DNA of 64,000 nucleotides, from contig NZ_JACHNF010000001.1 in NCBI RefSeq assembly GCF_014205295.1, forward strand, positions 806,001-870,000, given 5' to 3'. The translations under genes were made by a program, and so were the position numbers. Positions 51,945 through 61,766 of this stretch are shown here, piece after piece. This stretch comes from Kribbella solani (GTDB lineage: Bacteria; Actinomycetota; Actinomycetes; Propionibacteriales; Kribbellaceae). A model generated the notes under the pieces. That model saw nothing but the letters and a program-made list of their open reading frames with translations, was not told the DNA's origin and searched no databases. Positions within the stretch are counted from its first letter, which is position 1. Each line of letters opens with the position of its first letter.

Positions 51945-53078
51945 GTGACCGAAGGCGACGTCACGATCGCGGCGTACTACTTCCCGAACTTCCACGTCGA
52001 CCCGCGCAACGAGCAGTGGCACGGCGACGCCTGGACCGAATGGGAGCTGGTCAAACGCGCCGAACCCCGGTTCGAAGGGCATCTGCAGCCGCGGGTTCCG
52101 CTGGACGGCTACCTGGACGAGGCGGATCCGGACGTGATGGCCGGCAAGATCGCGATGGCGACCGAGCACGGCGTCGGCGCGTTCCTGTTCGACTGGTACT
52201 GGTACGGCGGCCGCCCGTACCTGGAGCGTCCGCTCGAGGCGGCGTTCATGCCTGCCGCGGTCGGGCACGACCTGAAGTTCGCGCTGATGTGGGCGAACCA
52301 CCATTGGAGCAACATCCATCCGTGGAAGTCCGCCACGCCCGCGACCCAGCTGGAGTCCGGCAGCGTCGACGCGGAGCAGTTCGAAGCCGCGACGGATTAC
52401 ATGATCGAGCGGTACTTCGGTCACCCGGCGTACCTCCGGATAGGCGATGCTCCGTACCTGTCGATCTACGAGCTGGAAACCCTGGTCGCGGGGCTCGGCG
52501 GGGTCGACGCGGCCAAGGCGGCGCTGGACGGTCTGCGCACCCGTGCCGCGCGGGCGGGCTATCCGGAGCTCCATCTGAACGCCGTGATCCGGGAACGCGC
52601 GGTGCTGCCAGAGGACGGGGTCGCGCTCGACGGTCCGGCCCTGGTCAGCCGGCTCGGCTTCGACAGCGTCACGTCGTACGTGTGGGTGCATCACCATCCG
52701 ATGCCGACCCGGCTGACGCCGTACGCCGAGATGCGCGCGCAGGCGGCGGACGGCTGGAAGCGGTACGCGGCCGAGTACGACCAGCCGTACTTCCCGAACG
52801 TGACGGTCGGCTGGGACTGCTCACCACGAACCGTGCAGTCCGACCGGCACAACCCGGCGTGGGGGTATCCGCACACCAACATCATCTCGGACGCGACGCC
52901 GGAGCAGTTCGGGCTGGCGCTCGAGCAGGCGCGAACGTTCGTTGACGCGACCAACGTTCCGCTGCTGACGATCAACGCCTGGAACGAGTGGACCGAGGGC
53001 AGCTATCTGGAACCGGACACCCTGCATCGGCACGGGCACCTGGAGCAGATACGCCGGGTGTTCGGAAGCAGCCGCTGA
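51945..53078 (+). CDS. GH99-like/WbsX domain glycan-active protein
   Basis: A 377-residue cytosolic protein. It begins with AAYYFPNFHVDPRNEQWHG and WTEWELVKRAEPRF, continues with FLFDWYWYGG and ends with INAWNEWTEGSYLEPD, the signature set of the GH99-like WbsX family. The GTG at 51945 has AAGGAG six bases upstream. It heads the operon with the DUF2264 gene. Members act on mannan or rhamnan-like glycans; here the substrate is unknown. Confidence 0.82.
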   Translation: MTEGDVTIAAYYFPNFHVDPRNEQWHGDAWTEWELVKRAEPRFEGHLQPRVPLDGYLDEADPDVMAGKIAMATEHGVGAFLFDWYWYGGRPYLERPLEAAFMPAAVGHDLKFALMWANHHWSNIHPWKSATPATQLESGSVDAEQFEAATDYMIERYFGHPAYLRIGDAPYLSIYELETLVAGLGGVDAAKAALDGLRTRAARAGYPELHLNAVIRERAVLPEDGVALDGPALVSRLGFDSVTSYVWVHHHPMPTRLTPYAEMRAQAADGWKRYAAEYDQPYFPNVTVGWDCSPRTVQSDRHNPAWGYPHTNIISDATPEQFGLALEQARTFVDATNVPLLTINAWNEWTEGSYLEPDTLHRHGHLEQIRRVFGSSR

Positions 53079-53088
53079 GGTGCCGGCG

Positions 53089-54906
53089 GTGAACAAGTAC
53101 ACCGGCTGGACGCGGGCGGAGCTGGTCGAGCTGGCCGACCGATCGTTGCTCGCCCTGCGGCCGTGGGCGACGCCCGGGCACGCACGGTTCGACCTGCCGG
53201 GTGCGGCGGGGCAGTCGGGTCCGATCGTGGACGGTTTGGAAGCGTTCGCGCGTTCGTTTCTGGCCGTCGGGTTTCGCTTGTCGGCGGCCGACTCCGATCC
53301 ACACGATCACGCCAGTTGGTACGCGCACGGCCTGATCGCCGGCACCGACCGGGCCGGAGCGGCCGAGCGGGGCGGAGGGGCCGACCGGACCGGGCGGGCC
53401 GAACTGGGCGCCCGGGCCGAGCGGTGGCCGTCGTTGGTGGATACGCCGCAGGCGCGCGTGGAGGCGGCCGCGATCGCGATCGGGTTGCACGAGAGCCGCC
53501 GGTGGATCTGGGACGCCCTGCCGTCGAGCGCCCAGGAGCGCATCGTCGAGTGGCTCGCCGGTTCGGTCGGCGCGTGGTACCCGGAGAGCAACTGGCAGTG
53601 GTTCCACAACGTGACGCACGCTTTCCTGCGCTCGGTCGGCGGACCGCACGACCAGGCGAAGGTGGACGAGTACCTCGAGTATCTCGACAGTTGCTACCTG
53701 GACGAAGGTTGGTACACCGACGGCCGCGGCGGCAACGTCGACTGGTACGCGGGTTTCGTCATGCAGTTGTTCTCGTTGTGGTACTGCCGGATGTCCGGTG
53801 ATCACGAACGGCAGCTCCGGTACGCCGCGCGACTCAAGGCGTACGTGGCGAGCGCGGCGGATCTCTTCGGCGCGGACGGTGCGCCGCTGTACCAGGGCCG
53901 ATCGTTGGTGTACCGGCATGCCGTCGTCGGTGCGCTGTGGACTGCCGCCGTGTTCGACGCGAGTCCGCTCCCACCTGGTCGTCTCCGCCGGACCTGCTTG
54001 GGAGCGATCAAGTACTTCGTGGATCGAGGCGCGTACGACGAGCACGGACTGCTCAGCCAGGGCTGGCACGATCGCTTCGAACCGATGCGGCAGTCGTACT
54101 CGGGGCCGGGATCGCCGTACTGGGCGAGCCTCGGTCTGGCCGGACTGGTCCTGCCCGAGTCTCATCCGGTCTGGACCGAACCCGAGGAGCCCGCGCCGAT
54201 CGATGTCGGCGATCACGTCCACGCGATCCGTCCGATCGGCTGGATCGTCTCCGGTACGGCGTCGGACGGAATCGTCCGGGTGACCAATCACCGGGCCGAG
54301 ACACCGGACGGCGAGAACCAGCTCTACAGCAGATTCGCGTACTCGACAGTCACCGCCCCGGTGCCGTTGCCTTCAGGTGCAGCCGACCAGGCCGTGGACA
54401 ACCAGGTAGCCGTGATCGACACCCACGGCCGCTGGTCCCAACGCCCACACATCAAGCTCCAAGTAATCAACACCCACCGAGCCGAAAGCCAACACGTCGC
54501 AACCTTCGCGAAGCCATCTGAGCCCGGGCCGACGCTCACCTGTGTGTCGCTGGTGCGTGGAGCGGTTGAGGTTCGGGCGGTTCGGGTTGAACCTGGTGGG
54601 TCGTGCGTGGCGCTGGTTGTGTCCGGGTATGCGGTGCCTCGTAGGCCGGCGCCTGGGGCGCGGGTGGGGCTGGTCAGTGGGGTGACGGCTTTGACCGGCG
54701 GTGGGCGGACTGGGCACTCGGTGCATTTGCTTGCGTCGCCGTTCGGCGCCGAGCTTGAAGTGCCTTGGTGCCGGTTCGATTCACCGGCGGCTGACCAGTG
54801 GTACGTGGTCGCGGTGTGCCTCGGCGGCAGTACGCCGACGTGGCCTATCTTCGACGCCGATCAGGCGAAGGTGTGCTGGCCGGACGGCTCGGTCGACGAG
54901 CTGTGA
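53089..54906 (+). CDS. DUF2264 (GH154-like) protein
   Basis: A protein of about 605 residues with the DUF2264 alpha/alpha-barrel: PIVDGLEAFARSFL, ESNWQWFHNVTHAFL, DEGWYTDGRGGNVDWY and GAPLYQGRSLVYRHA. Relatives are placed in GH154 (beta-glucuronidase). A Gly/Ala/Arg-rich low-complexity insert lies near residues 85-110. GTG starts at 53080 or 53089 are both in frame; the second has GAGG eight bases upstream. It lies directly after the GH99-like gene. Confidence 0.78.
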   Translation: MNKYTGWTRAELVELADRSLLALRPWATPGHARFDLPGAAGQSGPIVDGLEAFARSFLAVGFRLSAADSDPHDHASWYAHGLIAGTDRAGAAERGGGADRTGRAELGARAERWPSLVDTPQARVEAAAIAIGLHESRRWIWDALPSSAQERIVEWLAGSVGAWYPESNWQWFHNVTHAFLRSVGGPHDQAKVDEYLEYLDSCYLDEGWYTDGRGGNVDWYAGFVMQLFSLWYCRMSGDHERQLRYAARLKAYVASAADLFGADGAPLYQGRSLVYRHAVVGALWTAAVFDASPLPPGRLRRTCLGAIKYFVDRGAYDEHGLLSQGWHDRFEPMRQSYSGPGSPYWASLGLAGLVLPESHPVWTEPEEPAPIDVGDHVHAIRPIGWIVSGTASDGIVRVTNHRAETPDGENQLYSRFAYSTVTAPVPLPSGAADQAVDNQVAVIDTHGRWSQRPHIKLQVINTHRAESQHVATFAKPSEPGPTLTCVSLVRGAVEVRAVRVEPGGSCVALVVSGYAVPRRPAPGARVGLVSGVTALTGGGRTGHSVHLLASPFGAELEVPWCRFDSPAADQWYVVAVCLGGSTPTWPIFDADQAKVCWPDGSVDEL

Positions 54907-54920
54907 CCGTCGGCGAATCC

Positions 54921-54978
54921 TGTCCTAGTTTCGGTCAACTCAGTCGGTGGTGTGGCCCGGCAAGCGCTCAATAACATC
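54921..54978 (+). promoter_or_regulatory. Shared AraC operator/promoter element, copy 2
   Basis: TGTCCTAGTTTCGGTCAAC at 54921 and TCAATAACATC at 54968, 86 bases before the LplB-type permease start. It matches copy 1 at 51850 closely, with a one-base difference in spacing. Confidence 0.6.
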
Positions 54979-55006
54979 CCAGCATCGACCGGCGAGGAGG
55001 TGGGAA

Positions 55007-55927
55007 ATGCAGCAGCGGGTGCAGCGGTTACGGCAGTTTCGGCGGGACAAGGTGCTGGTGGCGCTCGGGTTGCCGGGTGCGATCGCGCTGATCCTGTTCC
55101 AGTACCTGCCACTGCTCGGCAACATCATCGCCTTCAAGGACTACCAGCCGTACCTCGGCATCAACGACGCGCCGTTCGTCGGCCTGCGCAACTTCTCGTT
55201 CCTCTGGGACGGCAACCCCGAGTTCCTGAACGCGCTGGTCAACACGCTCATCCTCACGCTGGTCCAGGCCGTCTTCGTCTTCCCGATCCCGCTGGCGCTC
55301 GCGCTGCTACTGAACAGCCTGGCCGGCGAGCGCCTGAAGCGACTGCTCCAGTCGGTGCTGTACCTGCCGCACTTCCTGTCCTGGGTGATCGTGATCGCGA
55401 TCTTCCAGCAGATGCTCGGCAACGCCGGCATGCTGAACACGTTCCTGGTCCAGAACGACTTCCCGATGATCCACATCATCGGCGTACCCGAACTGTTCAA
55501 GGCGCTGCTGACCACGCAGGTGATCTGGAAGGACGCGGGCTGGGGAACGATCATCTTCCTGGCCGCGTTGTCCCAGGTCGATCAGGAGCAGTACGAGGCG
55601 TCGGCGGTCGACGGCGCGAACGCGCGGCAGCGACTGTGGCACATCACGTTGCCGTCGCTGAAGGGGATCTTCATCCTGCTGCTGATCCTGCGGCTCGGTG
55701 ACAGCCTGTCGGTCGGCTTCGAGCAGATCATCCTGCAGCAGGGCCCGGTCGGGACCGATTCGAGCGAAGTGCTCGACACCTGGGTCTACAACAACGGCAT
55801 CATCGGCGGCGACTGGGGCATGTCCACCGCGGCCGGGCTGGTGAAGAGCATGGTCGGCGTCCTGCTGGTGATCGGTGCGAACAAGCTGGCTCATCTGTTC
55901 GGCGAGCAGGGGGTGTACCAGAAATGA
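55007..55927 (+). CDS. ABC importer permease, LplB type
   Basis: A 306-residue six-segment permease of the polysaccharide (LplB) class with LFQYLPLLGNIIAFKDY near the N terminus and the EAA loop YEASAVDGANARQRLWHITLP. A strong AGGAGG site precedes the ATG. It heads the transporter set with its own copy of the AraC element. Confidence 0.9.
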   Translation: MQQRVQRLRQFRRDKVLVALGLPGAIALILFQYLPLLGNIIAFKDYQPYLGINDAPFVGLRNFSFLWDGNPEFLNALVNTLILTLVQAVFVFPIPLALALLLNSLAGERLKRLLQSVLYLPHFLSWVIVIAIFQQMLGNAGMLNTFLVQNDFPMIHIIGVPELFKALLTTQVIWKDAGWGTIIFLAALSQVDQEQYEASAVDGANARQRLWHITLPSLKGIFILLLILRLGDSLSVGFEQIILQQGPVGTDSSEVLDTWVYNNGIIGGDWGMSTAAGLVKSMVGVLLVIGANKLAHLFGEQGVYQK

Positions 55928-56817
55928 GCACACGTCCGATCTGGATGGAGCCGCCGAATCCCCTGGTGCAGCTGGTCAAGTCGATCGCGCTGGGTATCGC
56001 GGTCCTGCTGGTCATCGTCCCGTTCTGGTCGGTGATCGCCACCTCGCTCGCGGATCAGCCGACGATCGACGCCTCGGGCGGCGGCATGGTGCTGTGGCCG
56101 GGTGGGGTGTCGATCGGCGCGTACAAGGCGATCTTGTCCGGGGGAGTGGTCACGCGGGCGTTGACCATCTCGATCGCGGTCACGGTCGTCGGCACGCTGT
56201 TCTCGCTGACGGCCACCTCCGGACTGGCGTACTGGCTGTCCGGGCGCGGTACGTTCGGCGCGCGGCCGATGGTGCTGGTCGTACTCGGCGCGGTGCTGTT
56301 CAGTCCGGGCCTGATCCCCAGCTATCTCGTGGTGAAGCAGTTGGGGCTGCTGGATTCATGGTGGTCGCTGATCCTGCCGGTGATGGTGAACGCCTTCAAC
56401 GTGCTGGTGATGCGGGCGTTCTTCCAGCAGTTGCCGCCGGAGCTGTTCGAGTCGGCGGCGATCGACGGCGCGTCGAGCGCCACGGTCCTGGTACGGATCG
56501 TGCTGCCGCTGTCCAAAGCAGTGCTCGCGGTGATGGGCCTGTTCTATGCGGTCGGGTACTGGAATGCGTTCTTCAACGCGATGCTCTACATCCAGAGCAC
56601 CGACAAGTGGCCGATTTCCCTGGTACTGCGGACGTTTGTGGTGAACCAGACAACCATCGGGGGTGACCAGGTCGGCGCCGGGGCGGAGGCGATGCCGCCG
56701 CAACTCCCGCTGCAAATGGCGATCCTGGTCGTCGCGCTGGTTCCGATCCTGATCGTCTACCCGTTCCTGCAGAAACATTTCGCCAAGGGAGTCATGATCG
56801 GCGCCGTCAAAGGCTGA
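55924..56817 (+). CDS. ABC importer permease, YtcP/LplC type
   Basis: A 297-residue six-segment permease with EAA loop FESAAIDGASSATVLVRIVLP and the ending FAKGVMIGAVKG typical of the class. It overlaps the first permease by four bases. These two work with the Tat-type lipoprotein that follows and a shared ATPase elsewhere. Confidence 0.9.
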   Translation: MSTRPIWMEPPNPLVQLVKSIALGIAVLLVIVPFWSVIATSLADQPTIDASGGGMVLWPGGVSIGAYKAILSGGVVTRALTISIAVTVVGTLFSLTATSGLAYWLSGRGTFGARPMVLVVLGAVLFSPGLIPSYLVVKQLGLLDSWWSLILPVMVNAFNVLVMRAFFQQLPPELFESAAIDGASSATVLVRIVLPLSKAVLAVMGLFYAVGYWNAFFNAMLYIQSTDKWPISLVLRTFVVNQTTIGGDQVGAGAEAMPPQLPLQMAILVVALVPILIVYPFLQKHFAKGVMIGAVKG

Positions 56818-56879
56818 GGCCGGCGGCTGAGAGTTCGGCGGTCGAGTACAACCGGGGGTCGTTCAACAAGGAGGAAGTG

Positions 56880-58517
56880 ATGGACAGGTCTATCGGGCGC
56901 CGGTCGTTTCTGGCCGCCGCCGGTGGCGGTGCCGCGGCGCTGCTCGGCGTCGGGTCAGTTGCCGGCTGCAACAGCAGTGGTGGCGGCGCGCAGGCCAACT
57001 CGGCGGAGTCGAACACGAAGGTGAAGCTGCCGGCGTACCTCCCGTACACCGGGATCACCCCTGATCTGGCAGCGACTGCCGCCGGTGTCGAGGCGGCGTT
57101 CCGGCACTTCCCGAAGGAGCGGCCGAAGTCGGTGCCGGACAAGCCCGGGAGCGGCGAGACGGTCAGCGGGATGAGCAACATCTTCTACGCCGTCCCGCCG
57201 GGCCTGGATCGGAACAGTTACTGGTCCGGCCTGAACGACCGGCTCGGGATCGACCTGAAACTGCAGATGGTCGCGGCCGCGGACTACGAGCAGAAGTTCG
57301 CCACCACGATCGCGGGCAACGAGCTGCCCGATGTCCTGCAGCTGCGCCCGGTGGCGAACCTGCCGTCGCTGCTGGACAAGCGCTTCACGCGACTGGACGA
57401 GCACCTGGCCGGGGACGCGATCAAGAAGTACCCGAACCTCGCCAACATTCCCACCCGGACCTGGAAGTCGGCCGTGTTCAACGGCGGCATCTACGGCGTA
57501 CCCATCCCGCGCGGCGCGGTGCAGTTGTACAGCTTCATCCGGCAGGACCTGTTCGAGGCAGCGGGCGTGTCGCCGGAGCCGAAGAGTCTGGCCGAGTTGA
57601 CCGAGACCGCGAAGGCGCTGACCGACCCGAAGTCGCGGCGCTGGGCGTTCGGCTACTGGATTCATGTACGGGACTTCCTGCAGATGATGAACCAGTCGCC
57701 GAACGGCTGGCGCGAAGAGGGCGGGCGGCTCACCCATCAGTACGAGACCCAGGAGTACAAGCAGGGGATCTCCGACCTGGCCCAGTTGTGGACGGCCGGC
57801 GTACTGCATCCTGACGCGTTCTCGGATCAGCTTCCGTTCAAGAACCTGTTCAACGCCGGCACGATCGCCATCAACGCGATCGACGGCTACCTCGGCTGGA
57901 ACGCGTACATCCAGAGTGGCGCGAGCAACCCGAAGTTCAAGCTCGGGCTGATGCCGATCTACACGCGTACGGGCGGCACGCTCGCGCCGTGGTGGCAAGG
58001 CAGCGGCACCTATTCGATGACCGCGTTGAAGCAGCAGAGCGATCCGAAGAAGATCGAGCTGATCCTGCGGATGCTGAACTGGCTGGCCGCTCCGTTCGGC
58101 ACCGAGGAGTACGTCTACCGGCTGTTCGGCAAGGAAGGCGTCGATCACACCGTCAACGCCAGCGGTGACCCGACGCTGACGGCATCCGGTCTGACCAACA
58201 CGGCCCTGCCGATCCGCTACCTGGCGGACGCGCCGGCAGTCATCTACCAACCGGGCCGGCCGCAGGACGCGGACGTCCAGCACGCGTACCAGACGAAGGT
58301 ACTCGCGAAGGTGGCGGTCAACCCGACGGTCGGACTGTTCTCGAACACGAACGCGACCAAGAACGCCACGATCGACAAGGCATTCGGCAACGGCGTGAAA
58401 GAGATCGTGCAGGGCCGCAAGCCGATCGCCACGCTCGACGACCTGGTGAAGTCGTGGCGATCCGGCGGCGGTGACGCGATGCGCTCCGAGTACGAGGCCC
58501 AGCTGCAGAGTCGTTAA
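56880..58517 (+). CDS. ABC importer substrate-binding lipoprotein (LplA type)
   Basis: A 545-residue large solute-binding protein. The signal combines a twin-arginine motif (GRRSFLAAAGG) with a lipobox VAGC, so it is likely Tat-exported and lipid-anchored. Length and the domain layout fit binders of complex oligosaccharides. The ATG has AAGGAGG five bases upstream. Its stop overlaps the convergent GH31 gene by four bases. Confidence 0.88.
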   Translation: MDRSIGRRSFLAAAGGGAAALLGVGSVAGCNSSGGGAQANSAESNTKVKLPAYLPYTGITPDLAATAAGVEAAFRHFPKERPKSVPDKPGSGETVSGMSNIFYAVPPGLDRNSYWSGLNDRLGIDLKLQMVAAADYEQKFATTIAGNELPDVLQLRPVANLPSLLDKRFTRLDEHLAGDAIKKYPNLANIPTRTWKSAVFNGGIYGVPIPRGAVQLYSFIRQDLFEAAGVSPEPKSLAELTETAKALTDPKSRRWAFGYWIHVRDFLQMMNQSPNGWREEGGRLTHQYETQEYKQGISDLAQLWTAGVLHPDAFSDQLPFKNLFNAGTIAINAIDGYLGWNAYIQSGASNPKFKLGLMPIYTRTGGTLAPWWQGSGTYSMTALKQQSDPKKIELILRMLNWLAAPFGTEEYVYRLFGKEGVDHTVNASGDPTLTASGLTNTALPIRYLADAPAVIYQPGRPQDADVQHAYQTKVLAKVAVNPTVGLFSNTNATKNATIDKAFGNGVKEIVQGRKPIATLDDLVKSWRSGGGDAMRSEYEAQLQSR

Positions 58518-60652
58518 CGGAAGACGTCGAGGTCGGGGTTACGCGTGTAGACCGGGATCACTTCGAGTGGTACCTCGCGGGTCACCAGGCCGTTCGGTAC
58601 CTGGTCGCCGGTCCACACGTCGTACCAGGTACCTGCGGGGATGTACGTGGTCCAGGTCGTCGCGCCCGGTTCGAGGACCGGGTTGACGAGGAGCTCGTCG
58701 CCGAGGAGGTACTGGTGCGGGTGGTTCCAGATCTCCGGGTCGTCGAGGTGGTCGAAGAACAGCGGCCGGAGCAACGGGCGGTCGGTACTGATCGTCCGTT
58801 TCGCCTGCTCGGTCAGGTACGGGACGAGCTGTTCGCGAAGCGTCGCGTACGCGCGGAAGACCGGGATGACCCGATCGTCGCCGGTGGTTTCGGCGACGTG
58901 CCACGGGGTCCGGTCCCGGAGTGGACGCTGATGGTGGTTGAACTCGGAGTGGTACTGCATGATCGGCAGGAACGTCGACGCGGCGGTCGCGCGCAGGTAC
59001 AGCTCGGCGTCGGGGACCGGGCCGGAGAAACCGGCCAGGTCCCATCCCCAGTACACGATGCCGCAGGACGCCGCGGTCAGACCGGCGGTGATCGACGACC
59101 GGAACGCCGCCCAGGTGGAGTCCTCGTCGCCGGCCCAGAACACGCCGTGCGCCTGTGAGCCGGTGAACCCGGCCCGGGAGAACGTCACCGGCGCCTTGCC
59201 GGCCGAGCGGAGCAGGTCGCCGAAGGCCTTGGCGTAGTGCACCGGGAAGAGATTGTTGCCGTCGGCACCGCGGCGCCCGTCGGCGTACCGGAGGTCGTGG
59301 CCCCAGGCGTGCTCGCCGCCGTCGGTCTTGAACCCGTCGACGTCGAAGTCCTCGACCAGGTAGCGGCGCTTCTCCGTCCACCAGTCCCGCGTACGCTGAA
59401 CGGACAGGTCCGGCATCAGTGCCTTCGGGAACCACCAACCACGGTTGTGGTACGCGGTACCGTCCGCTTCCAGGACCGCGTGCCCGTCACGCACCATCGC
59501 CTCCGCGTCGGCGGCCACCTGACCCGTACTGAACTCGCTCTTCTGCAACGGGATCTGCCAGAGGATCACCTTGATGTCGCGACCGTGCAGCTCGTCGATC
59601 ATCGCCTTCGGCGCCGGCCAGGCACCATCCGCCGGGTAGCTGAAGCCGGCTGCCTTGTGCGCGCTGCCGTCGGGCGTGACCGCGTACTCCGCGTCCCGCC
59701 AGATCGTGATGCCCTCCTCGTCGCTCCACGCCTCGATCACCACCGCGCCGACCGGGATGTCCAGGTCGCGATGCGCGTCCATCCGGGCCATCACCAGGTC
59801 CTGTGTGTTCCACTCGTTGCCGGAGGCCCACAACCGGAACACCCAGTCGGGTAGCTCTTCCGCGCGTCCGACCTCGCTCAGGAAAGCGGTAAGTACTTCG
59901 TTCGGGGTGCCTTCATAGATGCCGAGGTCAACGATCGGTTCGTCGCTCAGGGCAACTTCCACCGTCAGCGCGTCGCGGTCCGAGCTGAACCACGTGCGCC
60001 TTGAGGTACGCACATGGAAGCCCCAGCCGCCGTTGACCACGTGCGCGAAGGGCATCGGCAAGTACGTACGCCCGTGCTTTCCCTGCGCCTTGTACTGCTC
60101 GAAGACGACCGCGTCGAGCTCCTGACCGCGCTGATCGAGCCGGTCGTACCGTTCGCCGAACCCGACGAGGTGGTCGTCCGGTTGCAACGGCAGGACGAAC
60201 CTCGCCCGGTGCACTCCGGCGGCTGACACCAGCCATTCGACGTCGCGCACTCGGTCCTCGCCGCCGCGTACCTGGCCGGCGTCCGGCACCCAGGACGCGG
60301 GGGAGAGGTCGAACCATTCGGTGGTCTCGTTGTCGGTACGGAAGCGGTACCGGATCGGCTCGGTCACCGGCGGGGTGGTCACCGACCAGCCGCCGTCGGC
60401 GCCGAGGGACTTCGCCTGCGCCTCGCTCAGATGGCCCTCGCCGCCCGCCAGCGCCGCGGCGTCCGCGCCGTTGCCGTGGCCGGGGGAGAGGTCGAGCGTG
60501 ATGGTGCCCCAGTCGCAGACGATCGAGGTGACGTCCGGGGAGGCGACGACGCCCAGGCGTACCGGCTCGCCGGCCAGCGGGAGAACGGGGACGCGCTGGT
60601 CGGGCGAGGTGGCGTACGGGTGCTCGATGCCGTGCGGGCGATGGGTGATCAT
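58514..60652 (-). CDS. GH31 alpha-glucosidase/alpha-xylosidase
   Basis: A 712-residue cytosolic GH31 enzyme. The nucleophile is Asp444 in VDGFKTDGGE, and the acid/base is Asp509 in FWAGDEDSTW. The N-terminal beta-sandwich contains GFGERYDRLDQRG. KTDGGE is more usual in the alpha-xylosidase and sulfoquinovosidase side of the family than WNDMNE of alpha-glucosidases. It is one base away from the GH15-like gene and completes the alpha-glucoside locus. Confidence 0.88.
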   Translation of the reverse strand: MITHRPHGIEHPYATSPDQRVPVLPLAGEPVRLGVVASPDVTSIVCDWGTITLDLSPGHGNGADAAALAGGEGHLSEAQAKSLGADGGWSVTTPPVTEPIRYRFRTDNETTEWFDLSPASWVPDAGQVRGGEDRVRDVEWLVSAAGVHRARFVLPLQPDDHLVGFGERYDRLDQRGQELDAVVFEQYKAQGKHGRTYLPMPFAHVVNGGWGFHVRTSRRTWFSSDRDALTVEVALSDEPIVDLGIYEGTPNEVLTAFLSEVGRAEELPDWVFRLWASGNEWNTQDLVMARMDAHRDLDIPVGAVVIEAWSDEEGITIWRDAEYAVTPDGSAHKAAGFSYPADGAWPAPKAMIDELHGRDIKVILWQIPLQKSEFSTGQVAADAEAMVRDGHAVLEADGTAYHNRGWWFPKALMPDLSVQRTRDWWTEKRRYLVEDFDVDGFKTDGGEHAWGHDLRYADGRRGADGNNLFPVHYAKAFGDLLRSAGKAPVTFSRAGFTGSQAHGVFWAGDEDSTWAAFRSSITAGLTAASCGIVYWGWDLAGFSGPVPDAELYLRATAASTFLPIMQYHSEFNHHQRPLRDRTPWHVAETTGDDRVIPVFRAYATLREQLVPYLTEQAKRTISTDRPLLRPLFFDHLDDPEIWNHPHQYLLGDELLVNPVLEPGATTWTTYIPAGTWYDVWTGDQVPNGLVTREVPLEVIPVYTRNPDLDVFR

Positions 60653-60653
60653 G

Positions 60654-61766
60654 TCAGGCCTTGTCGGTGAGGTTCGAGGGCAGGATGCCGAGCTCGTCGG
60701 CGAGGATCAGGTACATGCCGTGCGACCAGAGCAGCGGGGTCGCGACGGTGCCCCAGCGGGCAAGCCACTCGGCGCGTGATCCTGGATGGAGCAGGTGGTG
60801 CGGGACCTGCTCCGGGAGATCGCCGTCCGGGGTTGCCTGGTCGGCGATCCAGCGCAAGTACCGCCAGGCGCCCGCGGTGTCGCCCGCGACGGCCAGGTTC
60901 CAGCCGAGGAGCGCGGAGAGCAGGATCCATTGGCCGCCGCCGTAGAACACATCGGCGGTGAATCGGTGTACGCCGCCGTCCGCGTCCAGGTCGCGGGCTA
61001 CCGCGGCCAGAGTCGCGGCGGCGGTGTCACCGGAGACGAGTCCGAACGGTACGACGCAGGACGGGAGTGACCCGTCGACGGCCGTGGTGCCCAGCCATTT
61101 CGTCAGGTGGCCGTTCTGGGTGCCTTCCGCGGCGACGAGCGCGCGGATGCGGTCGGCGGCTTCCAGGACCGGCGCGGAGGTGTGCGGCGCGATCGCGGTC
61201 AGGCCGCCGTGGATCGCGCCGAGGGTGGATACGTGCCGGTGCTCGACGTGTTCTTCCCACCAGTCGTAGCAGGGGCGGTCCCAGAAGGCGAGCAGGTAGT
61301 CGACCGCCACGTCGATGCCGGCGCGCCAGCGTTCGAGGTCGAGGTTGTGGCGGTTCGCGTGCGTGACCACCGACCACAGCCAGATCCCGTACCCGTCGGT
61401 CTGGAAGTCCCACCACGGGTCGGACCCGTCTCTCCCGTCGAAGGTGAACCGAGTCGGTAACATCGCCGACTCGTCCGGCTGCTCACCCCGCCGCACCTGC
61501 CCGCACAACTCGTCAACCTGCCCCCGCCGCCCGGCCAGCACCCGATCCACCCAGTCATGAAACCGGTTCGCCGAACCGACGTCCCCGTACCGAGAGATGC
61601 CTTCCGCGGTAAATCCACCGTCCCGCAACCACGCATACCCCTTGTACGCGGAGAACGTGGGCGCCGCCGGATAGGCACCGCCCTCGTCCTGGAACCTGGT
61701 GATGACAGCGTGGCTGTACTCGGCCAGCTCACGCAGTCTGTTGAGATCCACGTCCGATGCGATCAC
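60654..61766 (-). CDS. GH15-like glucoamylase/glucodextranase catalytic-domain protein
   Basis: A 370-residue alpha/alpha-barrel. GYAWLRDGGFTAEG corresponds to the substrate-binding region of GH15, YDWWEEHVEHRH carries the general acid Glu, and GDLPEQV the general base. No N-terminal beta domain is present, so it is short compared with bacterial glucoamylases (about 600-650). The GTG overlaps the lipoprotein stop. It lacks a signal, so it acts on imported oligosaccharides. Confidence 0.82.
   Translation of the reverse strand: MIASDVDLNRLRELAEYSHAVITRFQDEGGAYPAAPTFSAYKGYAWLRDGGFTAEGISRYGDVGSANRFHDWVDRVLAGRRGQVDELCGQVRRGEQPDESAMLPTRFTFDGRDGSDPWWDFQTDGYGIWLWSVVTHANRHNLDLERWRAGIDVAVDYLLAFWDRPCYDWWEEHVEHRHVSTLGAIHGGLTAIAPHTSAPVLEAADRIRALVAAEGTQNGHLTKWLGTTAVDGSLPSCVVPFGLVSGDTAAATLAAVARDLDADGGVHRFTADVFYGGGQWILLSALLGWNLAVAGDTAGAWRYLRWIADQATPDGDLPEQVPHHLLHPGSRAEWLARWGTVATPLLWSHGMYLILADELGILPSNLTDKA

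Noticed and set aside
53340-53420. Repeated GGCCGAGCGG/GGCCGACCGG units taken as a regulatory repeat
   Set aside because: They lie in frame inside the DUF2264 gene and code for a low-complexity Gly/Ala/Arg insert.
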